Shown: in pieces, positions 1 to 7,182 of the stretch | Numbering within the stretch: the stretch's first letter is position 1 | Layout of the letters: every line of letters begins with the position of its first letter | NCBI RefSeq assembly: GCF_031393925.1 | Contig: NZ_JANMWL010000110.1 | Coordinates: 1-14,672, forward strand | DNA: 14,672 bases | Direction of reading: 5' to 3' | Source of the DNA: Methylibium sp031393925 | Lineage (GTDB): Bacteria > Pseudomonadota > Gammaproteobacteria > Burkholderiales > Burkholderiaceae_C | Program-made: the position numbers and the translations under genes | Notes under the pieces: model-generated | What the model was told of the DNA's origin: nothing | Database searches by the model: none | The model's input: the letters and a program-made list of their open reading frames with translations, nothing else

Positions 1-29
1 CGACCTTCCCTCGAGAGAGGAAGGAGGCA
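1..29. repeat. C-rich hairpin repeat, copy A (cut by window edge)
   Basis: The first ten bases, CGACCTTCCC, are identical to positions 2712-2721 of copy B. The arms CCTTCC (4-9) and GGAAGG (19-24) form a short hairpin like the right-hand hairpin of copies B and C. It lies just downstream of the kdsA stop codon, so it may act as a 3' mRNA stem, but there is no T-tract to make it a classical terminator. Only the right end of the element is in the window. Confidence 0.5.
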
Positions 30-59
30 TACCGGGCCAACGAAAGGCGCTCACGTTCG

Positions 60-917
60 TCAGCAAGCGAAGTCGTTCTCGAGCAGCGGCTGCGACTTGA
101 CCACGCGGTCGATGCTGAGCAGTTGTTCGAGCAGCGCACGCATGTGCTTCAGGGGCACCGCGTTGGGGCCGTCGCTGAGCGCGTTGGCGGGGTCGGGGTG
201 GGTCTCCATGAACAGGCCCGCCACGCCGACCGCGACCGCCGCTCGCGAGAGCACCGGCACGAATTCGCGTTGGCCGCCGCTCGAGGTGCCCTGGCCGCCC
301 GGCAGCTGCACGCTGTGGGTGGCGTCGAAGACCACCGGCGAGCCGGTCTCGCGCATGATGGCCAGGCTGCGCATGTCGGACACGAGGTTGTTGTAGCCAA
401 AGCTCGCACCGCGCTCGCAGGCCATGAACACGTCCTCGGGCAGGCCCTTCTCGCGGGCAGCGTCGCGCGCCTTTTGAATCACGTTCTTCATGTCGCCGGG
501 AGCGAGGAACTGGCCCTTCTTGATGTTGACCGGCTTGCCCGACTGCGCCACCGCGCGGATGAAGTCGGTCTGGCGGCACAGGAAGGCGGGCGTCTGCAGC
601 ACGTCCACATAGCGCGCCACCGTGGCGATCTCGGCTTCGGAGTGAACGTCGGTGAGCACCGGCACGCCGAGCACCTTCTTCACCTTGGCCAGGATTTCCA
701 GCCCCTTGTCCATGCCCGGGCCGCGAAACGTGCTGCCGCTCGAACGGTTGGCCTTGTCGTAGCTGGACTTGAAAATGAAGGCAATGCCGAGCGCTGCGGT
801 GATCTCCTTGAGATGCCCCGCCACGTCCATTTGCAGCTGCTCGCTCTCCACCACGCAGGGGCCGCTGATGAGGAAGAAAGGGCGCTCCAGGCCCACCTCG
901 AAACCGCAGAGCTTCAT
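60..917 (-). CDS. kdsA: 3-deoxy-8-phosphooctulonate synthase (Kdo-8-P synthase)
   Basis: Condenses phosphoenolpyruvate with arabinose 5-phosphate to Kdo-8-phosphate, an early cytosolic step toward the Kdo of lipopolysaccharide. The 285-residue product has the usual family length (E. coli about 284). Family signatures are visible: KANRSS (55-60), RGPG near 65, AFLCRQTD (111-118), NIKKGQFLAPGD (131-142), ERGASFGYNNLV (168-179) and ETHPDP (238-243). Cys21 in the GPCVVESE stretch occupies the position that is Asn26 in the metal-free E. coli enzyme and Cys11 in the metal-dependent Aquifex aeolicus enzyme. With His201, Glu238 and Asp249 the full metal-ligand set appears present, so I infer the metal-dependent class. 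The start is well fixed: its ATG overlaps the pyrG stop (ATGA, 914-917) and AAAGGTGG lies a few bases upstream inside pyrG. It is expected to be co-transcribed and translationally coupled with pyrG. Confidence 0.97.
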   Translation of the reverse strand: MKLCGFEVGLERPFFLISGPCVVESEQLQMDVAGHLKEITAALGIAFIFKSSYDKANRSSGSTFRGPGMDKGLEILAKVKKVLGVPVLTDVHSEAEIATVARYVDVLQTPAFLCRQTDFIRAVAQSGKPVNIKKGQFLAPGDMKNVIQKARDAAREKGLPEDVFMACERGASFGYNNLVSDMRSLAIMRETGSPVVFDATHSVQLPGGQGTSSGGQREFVPVLSRAAVAVGVAGLFMETHPDPANALSDGPNAVPLKHMRALLEQLLSIDRVVKSQPLLENDFAC

Positions 918-2584
918 GCCGCCACCTTTTCCGTGGCCACTGCCTGCCGCGCCAGCGCCGCCTTCACGTAGCTGATGAACAGCGGATGGCCGGCCCAGGG
1001 CGTGGACTTGAACTCGGGGTGGAACTGCACGCCCACATACCAGGGATGCACGCTTTGCGGCAACTCCACGATCTCGGTCAGCTTCTCGCGCTGCGTGATC
1101 GCGCTGATGACCAGGCCCGCCTCCTGCAGCCGCTCGAGGTAATGCTGGTTGGCCTCGTAGCGGTGGCGGTGGCGCTCGGTGACGACCGGGCCGTAGATCT
1201 GGTGCGCGAGGGTGCCGGGCTTCACGTCGGAGCTTTGCGCGCCCAGGCGCATGGTGCCGCCGAGGTCGGACTGCGCCGTGCGCTTCTGGATCGAGCCGTC
1301 CGCGTCCTGCCATTCGTCGATCAGCGCAATGACCGGGTGCGCCGTCGCGGGCTCGAACTCGGTGCTGTTGGCGCCGTCCAGGCCGGCCTTGTGGCGCGCG
1401 TATTCGATGGTGGCGACCTGCATGCCCAGGCAGATGCCCAGGTAGGGAATCTTCTTCTCGCGCGCGTAGCGGGCCGCGGTGATCTTGCCCTCGATGCCGC
1501 GCTTGCCAAAGCCGCCGGGCACCAGGATGGCCTCGAAAGCACCGAGCTGCGCCACGTTGTCGGGCGTGATCGTTTCCGAATCCACGTAGTCGATCTTCAC
1601 CCGCGCATGGGTGTGGATGCCGGCGTGCTTGAGCGCCTCGTTGAGCGACTTGTAGGAGTCCGACAGGTCGGTGTATTTGCCGACCATGGCGATCTTGACT
1701 TCGTGCTGCGGATGTTCGACTTCATGGACGAGGTCGTCCCAGCGCTTCAGGTTGGCCGGCGGCGTGGACAGGCGCAGCTTGTCGCAGATGAGCCCGTCCA
1801 GGCCCTGCTCGTGCAGCATGCGCGGCACCTTGTAGATGGTGTCGACGTCCCACATCGAGATCACGCCCCATTCAGCGACGTTGGTGAACAGCGAAATCTT
1901 CTCGCGCTCTTCTTGCGGAATGCGGCGGTCGGCACGGCACAGCAGCGCGTCGGGCTGGATGCCGATTTCACGCAGCTTCTGCACCGTGTGCTGGGTCGGT
2001 TTGGTCTTGAGTTCGCCGGCCGCGGCGATCCAGGGCACGTAGGTGAGGTGGACGAAGGCGGTCTGGTTGGGGCCGAGCTTGAGGCTCATCTGGCGCACCG
2101 CTTCAAGGAAGGGCAGCGACTCGATGTCGCCCACCGTGCCGCCAATTTCCACGATCGCGACGTCGGCCGCATCGGCGGCGAGCACCGGCGTTCCGGCGCC
2201 GCGCTTGATGTACTCCTGGATCTCGTTGGTGACGTGCGGTATCACCTGCACGGTCTTGCCGAGGTAGTCGCCGCGGCGCTCTTTCTCGAGCACGCTCTTG
2301 TAAATCTGGCCGGTGGTGAAGTTGTTGGTCCGCTTCATCCGCGAGGTGATGAAGCGTTCGTAGTGCCCGAGGTCGAGGTCGGTCTCCGCGCCGTCATCGG
2401 TGACGAACACCTCGCCATGCTGAAACGGCGACATCGTGCCCGGGTCGACGTTGAGGTAGGGGTCGAGCTTGATGAGCGTGACCTTGAGCCCGCGCGACTC
2501 GAGGATCGCCGCGAGCGATGCCGACGCGATGCCCTTGCCGAGGGAGGACACCACACCGCCGGTGACGAAGACGAACTTGGTCAT
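914..2584 (-). CDS. pyrG: CTP synthase
   Basis: Makes CTP from UTP, ATP and glutamine in the cytosol, the last step of pyrimidine nucleotide synthesis. The 556-residue product is close to the usual 540-555. The N-terminal synthase domain carries GGVVSSLGKG (9-18) and the Mg/nucleotide-binding EIGGTVGDIES (146-156). The C-terminal class I glutamine amidotransferase domain has the nucleophile Cys385 in LGICLGMQ and His522/Glu524 in FHPEF, completing the triad. I chose the ATG at 2584 because the protein then begins MTKFVFVTGG, as in relatives. A GTG at 2596 would add four residues but lies inside a hairpin arm. The stop overlaps the kdsA start by four bases. The short leader holds a perfect TATAAT and a 10-bp inverted repeat covering the ribosome-binding region, which suggests post-transcriptional control. 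Confidence 0.98.
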   Translation of the reverse strand: MTKFVFVTGGVVSSLGKGIASASLAAILESRGLKVTLIKLDPYLNVDPGTMSPFQHGEVFVTDDGAETDLDLGHYERFITSRMKRTNNFTTGQIYKSVLEKERRGDYLGKTVQVIPHVTNEIQEYIKRGAGTPVLAADAADVAIVEIGGTVGDIESLPFLEAVRQMSLKLGPNQTAFVHLTYVPWIAAAGELKTKPTQHTVQKLREIGIQPDALLCRADRRIPQEEREKISLFTNVAEWGVISMWDVDTIYKVPRMLHEQGLDGLICDKLRLSTPPANLKRWDDLVHEVEHPQHEVKIAMVGKYTDLSDSYKSLNEALKHAGIHTHARVKIDYVDSETITPDNVAQLGAFEAILVPGGFGKRGIEGKITAARYAREKKIPYLGICLGMQVATIEYARHKAGLDGANSTEFEPATAHPVIALIDEWQDADGSIQKRTAQSDLGGTMRLGAQSSDVKPGTLAHQIYGPVVTERHRHRYEANQHYLERLQEAGLVISAITQREKLTEIVELPQSVHPWYVGVQFHPEFKSTPWAGHPLFISYVKAALARQAVATEKVAA

Positions 2585-2590
2585 GTCGTG

Positions 2591-2620
2591 CGGCACTTTC
2601 TTTGAGGGTCGAAAGTGCCG
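2591..2620 (-). promoter_or_regulatory. Perfect inverted repeat in the pyrG leader (candidate RBS-masking hairpin)
   Basis: CGGCACTTTC (2591-2600) and GAAAGTGCCG (2611-2620) are exact reverse complements with a 10-base loop. In the pyrG mRNA the 3' arm ends six bases before the ATG, and the purine-rich AAAGAAAG that would serve as Shine-Dalgarno sits at the loop/3' arm junction. Folding would therefore mask ribosome access. It begins only about 8-10 bases after the predicted transcription start. Alternatives are a stability stem or a protein operator. The inverted repeat is directly visible; the regulatory role is inference. Confidence 0.55.
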
Positions 2621-2635
2621 TGGTGGTAAAGCGAA

Positions 2636-2641
2636 ATTATA
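2636..2641 (-). promoter_or_regulatory. pyrG -10 box (TATAAT)
   Basis: A perfect consensus TATAAT on the minus strand, 51 bases upstream of the pyrG ATG, in an AT-rich pocket of otherwise GC-rich sequence. At 17-bp spacing the -35 position (2659-2664) reads GGAGGG, not TTGACA-like, and already lies in repeat copy B. No TG extension is present. Transcription would start near 2628-2630, giving a leader of about 45 bases. Confidence 0.55.
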
Positions 2642-2651
2642 TCGGCGGGGC

Positions 2652-2736
2652 TCTTCCTCCCTCCCCTGCGGGGTGGGGGCCGGTGCAGCCCAGCGTGCGC
2701 CGCCCCCCTCCCGACCTTCCCACGAAAGGGGAAGGC
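2652..2736. repeat. C-rich hairpin repeat, copy B
   Basis: A GC-rich element between the hydrolase gene and pyrG. The left part is a C-run/G-run hairpin (CTCCCC...GGGGTGGGGG). The right part contains the 12-mer CGCCCCCCTCCC (2701-2712), shared exactly with the copy inside mutS (5940-5951), followed by a hairpin with 7-bp arms, CCTTCCC (2715-2721) and GGGAAGG (2729-2735). It abuts the place where a pyrG -35 box should be and lies downstream of the hydrolase stop, so it may stabilise or end the upstream transcript. No T-tract is present. Confidence 0.6.
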
Positions 2737-2756
2737 GTCGCCCCGGTTGCAGTGGC

Positions 2757-3563
2757 TCACATCGATCGCAATACCTCGATCACCCGATCGGCCGCCTCGA
2801 TCGGCCGCTCCATCGGAAACAGGTGCGAGCCTTCGACCCAGGACACCCGCCCCGCGGCCAAGCGCTCGGTCGTGCGCATGCCGATCTGCCGAACCTCGGC
2901 CGATTGCGTGCCGCCGATAAACGCCATCTGGCACGTCAGCGGATGCGCCCTCAGCACGCGCGCAATGTGGTGCGGCAGGGTGTTGTAGATAGCCGTTTCG
3001 ATATCGCGCCGAAACGCCAGCGTGTGCTGCGCACCGACCGGCTCGGTGCCCGCCGCGACGTAGTCGCGCAGCACGGTCGGCTCGAAGCGCGCGAACGCTG
3101 TCTTGCGCGCGAAGTGCTCGAACGCAGCCTGGGCGTTCGGCCAATGCTGGCGCCGGCGCTTTGACACCAAGCCCGGCGAGAAGCGCTCGCCGATGCCGGT
3201 GGCCTTGGCCCATTGCAGCGCCTGGGCCTTCCAGCCGCTGATGATGGGCGAGTCGAGCAGCACGACGCCGCGCGCGAGATCGGGTCGCTGGGCGGCGGCC
3301 AGCACGCTCAGGTAGCCGCCGAGCGAATGGCCGATGAAGAACGCCGGCCCCGCTGCCTCGCGCTCGGCAAAGTGGATCAGCTCGTCGCGCAGATGCGGCC
3401 AGTTGCTGGTGACCGGGTAGGCCTCGCCGTGGCCGAGTTTTTCGATCGCATGCACCGCGTAGCCGGCCGCACGCCAGCGCGCGAACAGCAGCCGGTAGGT
3501 GCCGGCCGGAAAGCCGTTGGCGTGCGCGAAGACGATCGCGCCGGCCGAGCCGCTGGCGGGCAT
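2757..3563 (-). CDS. Alpha/beta hydrolase of unknown substrate
   Basis: A 268-residue protein with an alpha/beta-hydrolase fold: an early strand with the oxyanion-hole region FAHANGFPAG (12-21), the nucleophile elbow GHSLGG with Ser80, and a C-terminal GSH with His247. No signal peptide or membrane segment is seen, so it is probably cytosolic. The canonical acid after strand 6 is not obvious: that place reads GGTQSAE, so Glu223 or Asp104 (in LLDSP) may serve. The start at 3563 is preferred over an upstream one at 3659 because the fold begins right after it and its ATG shares one base with the stop of the preceding Anbu gene (TGATG). It is the last gene of the mutS-Anbu-hydrolase unit. Substrate unknown: esterase, lipase-like or dehalogenase-like activity are all possible. 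Confidence 0.85.
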   Translation of the reverse strand: MPASGSAGAIVFAHANGFPAGTYRLLFARWRAAGYAVHAIEKLGHGEAYPVTSNWPHLRDELIHFAEREAAGPAFFIGHSLGGYLSVLAAAQRPDLARGVVLLDSPIISGWKAQALQWAKATGIGERFSPGLVSKRRRQHWPNAQAAFEHFARKTAFARFEPTVLRDYVAAGTEPVGAQHTLAFRRDIETAIYNTLPHHIARVLRAHPLTCQMAFIGGTQSAEVRQIGMRTTERLAAGRVSWVEGSHLFPMERPIEAADRVIEVLRSM

Positions 3564-4399
3564 CAGACGATCTTTTCGTCCGGCGTGGTGATCTTGCCCA
3601 TGGGTGCATGGCGCGCCGAGGCGGTGCACAGCGGGTGCGCGGATGCGCCGCCGTTCCACTGCGGCGCGTCGATGCTCTCGAAGGCCTCGCGCACCCTTTG
3701 TCCCCAGCTGCTGCGGATCATGCGGAAGTAGGGGTTGTCGTCGTCGATGCAGGCGATCTGGCTCGACTGCAGCGCGCCTTTTTCATAGACCAGCAGGTCC
3801 AGCGGCAGGCCCACCGTGAGGTTGGATTTCAAGGTGGAATCCATCGAGACGAGCGCGCACTTGGCGGCCTCGTCGAGCGTGGTGCTCGGCGCGATCACGC
3901 GGTCGAGGATGGGCTTGCCGTACTTGCTTTCACCGATCTGGAAGTAGCACGATTCGCGCGTGGCTTCGATGAAGTTGCCGGCCGAATAGACCAGGAACAT
4001 GCGCATCGCTTCGTTGCCGATCTGGCCGCCGAAGATCATCGTCGCGTTGAAGTCGATGCCGGCCGCCTCGAGCGCCGCGGCGTCCTGCCTGTACACGCGC
4101 CGCACTGCCGAGCCGAGCACGCGCACCGCGTCGAACATGCTGGTGGCGTTCCAGATGGTGAGCGGCGGCTCGGTGGGGTCACCGCGGCCACTGTCGAGCT
4201 TTTCCACCTGCAAGATCTCGCGCACCGACTGGCTGATGGAGAGGTTGCCGGCCGACAGCAGCACCATGAAGCGATCGCCCGGCTTCTCGTAGACGATCAT
4301 CTTCCTGAAGGTCTTGATCTGGTCCAGGCCGGCGTTGGTGCGCGAGTCCGACAGGAACACCATGCCGGCGTTCAGGCGCACGCCGATGCAGTAGGTCAT
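3563..4399 (-). CDS. Proteasome-type protein, Anbu family (COG3484)
   Basis: A 278-residue relative of the proteasome beta/HslV family, of the bacterial Anbu branch. After removal of Met1 the N-terminus is Thr1-Tyr-Cys, followed by GVRLNAGMVFLSDSRTNAG. Counted from that Thr, Asp17 is in place and Lys32 is near the classical Lys33, so an N-terminal nucleophile centre looks intact. Anbu proteins assemble into ring or helical oligomers, but protease activity has been hard to demonstrate and their role is unsettled. The start is fixed by the expected N-terminal Thr, a good AAGGGA Shine-Dalgarno at suitable spacing, and an ATGA overlap with the mutS stop (4396-4399). In many bacteria Anbu sits with ATP-grasp, alpha-E and transglutaminase-like genes. 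None of those is here, and it is instead coupled to mutS and an alpha/beta hydrolase. Confidence 0.9.
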   Translation of the reverse strand: MTYCIGVRLNAGMVFLSDSRTNAGLDQIKTFRKMIVYEKPGDRFMVLLSAGNLSISQSVREILQVEKLDSGRGDPTEPPLTIWNATSMFDAVRVLGSAVRRVYRQDAAALEAAGIDFNATMIFGGQIGNEAMRMFLVYSAGNFIEATRESCYFQIGESKYGKPILDRVIAPSTTLDEAAKCALVSMDSTLKSNLTVGLPLDLLVYEKGALQSSQIACIDDDNPYFRMIRSSWGQRVREAFESIDAPQWNGGASAHPLCTASARHAPMGKITTPDEKIV

Positions 4400-7182
4400 G
4401 CTTTTTTCCCTTGGTCTTGCAGCGCCTTGAGGCGGTAGAGCGCGTCGAGCGCCTCGCGAGGAGTCAGCGTATCAGGCTCGATCTTGCCGAGCGCACGCTC
4501 GACCTCGCTCGACTCGCTCGCCGCAGCGGGTGCCGGCATGGCAAACAGATCGATCTGCGCGGCAGCACTCGCCTGCTGCGCCTCCAGCGCCTCGAGCGTG
4601 GCGCGCGCCTGGCGCACCAGAGCCGCCGGCATGCCGGCCAGCCGCGCCACCTGCACGCCGTAGCTGCGGCTCGCCGGGCCGGGCTCGATCTGGTGCAGGA
4701 ACACGATCTCGTCGCCGCCGCGTGCGGGGGACTCCACCGCACTCACATGCACGTTGATCGCGCCCGCGTGCTTGGCGGGAAACGCGGTCAGCTCGAAGTA
4801 GTGGGTGGCGAACAAGGTGAAGGCGCGGTTCTTCTCGTGCAACTGGCTGGCGATGGCGCCGGCCAGGGCCAGGCCGTCGAAGGTTGAAGTGCCGCGGCCG
4901 ATCTCGTCCATCAGCACCAGCGACTGCTCGGTGGCGGCATGCACGATCGCCGCCGCCTCGGTCATCTCGACCATGAAGGTCGACTGCGCATTGGCCAGGT
5001 CGTCGGCCGCGCCGATGCGCGTGTGGATGGCATCAATGGGCCCGAGCCGGCAGGCGCTGGCCGGCACGTAGGAGCCCATCGCGGCCAGCAGCACGGTGAG
5101 CGCGACCTGGCGCATGAAGGTCGACTTGCCGCCCATGTTGGGGCCGGTGATGACGAGCATGCGGCAGCGCGCGTCGAGCCGGCAGTCGTTGGCGATGAAG
5201 CTTGCGCCGCCCGTTTCAGCCAGGCGCGCCTCGACCACCGGGTGGCGGCCACGCTCGATTTCGATGCACGGGTGCGTGACGAACTCCGGGCGGCACCAGC
5301 CAAGCGTGGCGGCGCGCTCGGCCAGGGCCGCCAGCGCGTCCAGCGCGGCGATCGAATGGGCCAGCGCCGACAGCACGGCGAGGTGCGGCTGCAGCGCGTC
5401 GAGCACTTGCTCGTAGAGCAGTTTTTCGCGCGCCAGCGCCCGCTCCTGCGCCGACAGCGCCTTGTCCTCGAAGCTCTTGAGTTCCGGCGTGATGTAGCGC
5501 TCGGCGTTCTTGAGCGTCTGGCGGCGCTGGTAATCGGTGGGCACCTTGGCGGTTTGGCCCTGCGTCACTTCGATGTAGAAGCCGTGCACGCGGTTGAACT
5601 GCACGCGCAGGTTGGCGATGCCGGTGCGCGCACGCTCGCGCGCTTCCAGCTCGAGCAGGAAGGCGTCGCAGTTCTGCGTGATGTCGCGCAGCTCGTCGAG
5701 CGGTGCGTCGTAGCCGCGCGCGATCACGCCGCCGTCGCGCAACAGCACGGCGGGCTCGGCGGCGATGGCGTGGGCAAGCAGCAGGGCGATTTCGGGCGGC
5801 GGCGTGAGCCCGGCCGCGAGTCGGGCCAGCAGAGCGCCGCTGGCCGCGCCTGCCTCCCGCGACGCCCCCGCGTCTTGCTCCCACTCCCCCTGGAGGAGGG
5901 CTGGGGGGGGGGCCGGCCCAGCCCCAGCCCGATGCGCGTCGCCCCCCTCCCAGCCTTCCCCCAGAGGGGCAAGGGGCCCGCCGAGTGGCAGCGCCGCGCA
6001 CAGCTGCGGCAACAAGCCCAAGGTCGCCCGCAACCCCGCCAACTCCCTCGGCCTCACCTGCCGCAGCGCCACGCGCGCGGTGATCCGCTCCACATCGCTC
6101 ACGCCACGCAGCGCCTCGCGCAGCGGCGCGAATCCGTGTTCTATCAATGCACCGATCGCCTGATGCCGCGCCCGCGCCGTGCTCCTTTCGCGCTGCGGAT
6201 GGTTCAGCCACTGCCGCAGCGCACGCGAGCCCATGCCGGTCTTGCACACGTCGAGCAAGGACAACAAGGTCGGCGCGTCCTCGCCGCGCAAGGTCTGCGT
6301 GAGTTCGAGGTTGCGGTGCGTGGCAGGCGGCAGCTCCAGCAGGTCGCTGGCGCGCTCGACGCTGAGCCGGCCCACGTGCGCGAGTGCACGGCCCTGCGTG
6401 TGTTCGGCATAGCTCAGCAGCGCGGCGGCAGCGGCATGCGCCACCGGCAAATCCTGCGCATTGAAGCCGGCCAGGCTGGCGACGCGCAGCTGCTCGCACA
6501 GCTTGCGCACGCCGAGCGCCGCGTCGAACTGCCAGGCCGGCCGCTTGGTGAGCGCCGCGCGCGTGGCCACGAGCGCGGCCGTCAACGCGGCCGGCGTCGC
6601 ATCGCCACTCACCAGCACCTCGGCCGGCGCCAGCCTGGCCAGCCAGCCCGGGAGTTCACGCTCGCCGCATTCGGTCAAACCCAGCCGCCCGCTGGCCACA
6701 CCGAGCCACGCGAGGCCGAAGCTCGCCCGCTGCTGCGTCACCGCGAGCAGCAAGGTGTCGGCGCGCTCGGCCAGCAACTCGCTGTCGGTGACGGTGCCGG
6801 GCGTCACCACGCGCACCACCTTGCGCTCGACCGGCCCTTTGGACGTGGCCACGTCGCCCACCTGCTCGGCAATCGCCACCGCCTCGCCTTGCTTGATGAG
6901 CTTGCCGAGATAGCCGTCGATCGCATGCACCGGCACGCCCGCCATCACCACCGGCTCGCCGGCCGAGTTGCCGCGCGAGGTGAGCGTGATGTCGAGCAGG
7001 CGATGCGCGCGGCGCGCGTCGTCGAAAAACAGCTCGTAGAAATCGCCCATCCGGTAGAACAACAGGGTGTCCGGATGCTCGGCCTTGATGCGCAGGTACT
7101 GCTGCATCATCGGCGTGTGAGCGCTTAGGTCCTGCGGGGCCGTTGTCACGGCGCTGCGCTCGGGTGTCTCGGCTTGCCTCAT
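4396..7182 (-). CDS. mutS: DNA mismatch repair protein MutS with an in-frame repeat insertion
   Basis: Recognises base mismatches and short loops, then recruits MutL with ATP. The 928-residue product is longer than E. coli MutS (853). The mismatch-reading F-x-E motif is Phe48-Tyr-Glu50 in GDFYELF. The ATPase domain has Walker A GPNMGGKST from residue 680, Walker B LVLMDEIGRG around 753-762 and FATHYFELT. Residues about 398-443, rich in Gly/Pro/Ala, are extra: E. coli has about 36 residues between LPEL and the PPVLVRDGGV motif, whereas here there are 82. This insert is encoded by repeat copy C and includes a ten-base C-run on the coding strand. ATG at 7182 was chosen because AGGG lies just upstream; a GTG at 7149 would remove 11 poorly conserved residues and is possible. 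The stop overlaps the Anbu start. The frame is intact, so MutS is probably made. Confidence 0.96.
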   Translation of the reverse strand: MRQAETPERSAVTTAPQDLSAHTPMMQQYLRIKAEHPDTLLFYRMGDFYELFFDDARRAHRLLDITLTSRGNSAGEPVVMAGVPVHAIDGYLGKLIKQGEAVAIAEQVGDVATSKGPVERKVVRVVTPGTVTDSELLAERADTLLLAVTQQRASFGLAWLGVASGRLGLTECGERELPGWLARLAPAEVLVSGDATPAALTAALVATRAALTKRPAWQFDAALGVRKLCEQLRVASLAGFNAQDLPVAHAAAAALLSYAEHTQGRALAHVGRLSVERASDLLELPPATHRNLELTQTLRGEDAPTLLSLLDVCKTGMGSRALRQWLNHPQRERSTARARHQAIGALIEHGFAPLREALRGVSDVERITARVALRQVRPRELAGLRATLGLLPQLCAALPLGGPLAPLGEGWEGGDAHRAGAGPAPPPALLQGEWEQDAGASREAGAASGALLARLAAGLTPPPEIALLLAHAIAAEPAVLLRDGGVIARGYDAPLDELRDITQNCDAFLLELEARERARTGIANLRVQFNRVHGFYIEVTQGQTAKVPTDYQRRQTLKNAERYITPELKSFEDKALSAQERALAREKLLYEQVLDALQPHLAVLSALAHSIAALDALAALAERAATLGWCRPEFVTHPCIEIERGRHPVVEARLAETGGASFIANDCRLDARCRMLVITGPNMGGKSTFMRQVALTVLLAAMGSYVPASACRLGPIDAIHTRIGAADDLANAQSTFMVEMTEAAAIVHAATEQSLVLMDEIGRGTSTFDGLALAGAIASQLHEKNRAFTLFATHYFELTAFPAKHAGAINVHVSAVESPARGGDEIVFLHQIEPGPASRSYGVQVARLAGMPAALVRQARATLEALEAQQASAAAQIDLFAMPAPAAASESSEVERALGKIEPDTLTPREALDALYRLKALQDQGKKA
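5877..5975. repeat. C-rich hairpin repeat, copy C, inside mutS
   Basis: Same layout as copy B: a left C-run/G-run hairpin, a GGCCGG-containing spacer, the exact shared 12-mer CGCCCCCCTCCC (5940-5951), then a right hairpin CCTT-C-CCCC / GGGG-C-AAGG with loop AGA. It contains ten consecutive G bases at 5903-5912. It lies wholly within the mutS reading frame and is translated as a Gly/Pro/Ala-rich insert in the core/lever region, between conserved MutS blocks. Confidence 0.65.
5903..5912. repeat. Homopolymer tract G10 (C10 on the mutS coding strand)
   Basis: Ten identical bases within the mutS coding frame, falling in the codons of an Ala-Pro-Pro-Pro stretch near residues 423-427. Copy B has only five G at the matching place. 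Tracts of this length are prone to polymerase slippage. A one-base change would shift the frame before the MutS ATPase domain. Confidence 0.8.

Noticed and set aside
986..2605. Long plus-strand open frame opposite pyrG
   Set aside because: It is a shadow of the unmistakable pyrG on the other strand. The translation is rich in Arg, Gly, Leu, His and Asp with no domain, as expected antisense to a high-GC gene.
5724..5972. mutS considered as a broken or frameshifted gene because of the odd Gly/Pro-rich stretch
   Set aside because: The reading frame is continuous and conserved MutS blocks resume in the same frame on the far side, so it is an in-frame insertion rather than a frameshift.
4939..7128. 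729-residue plus-strand open frame opposite mutS
   Set aside because: Antisense shadow of mutS with low-complexity Arg/Gln/Ala composition and no recognisable motif.
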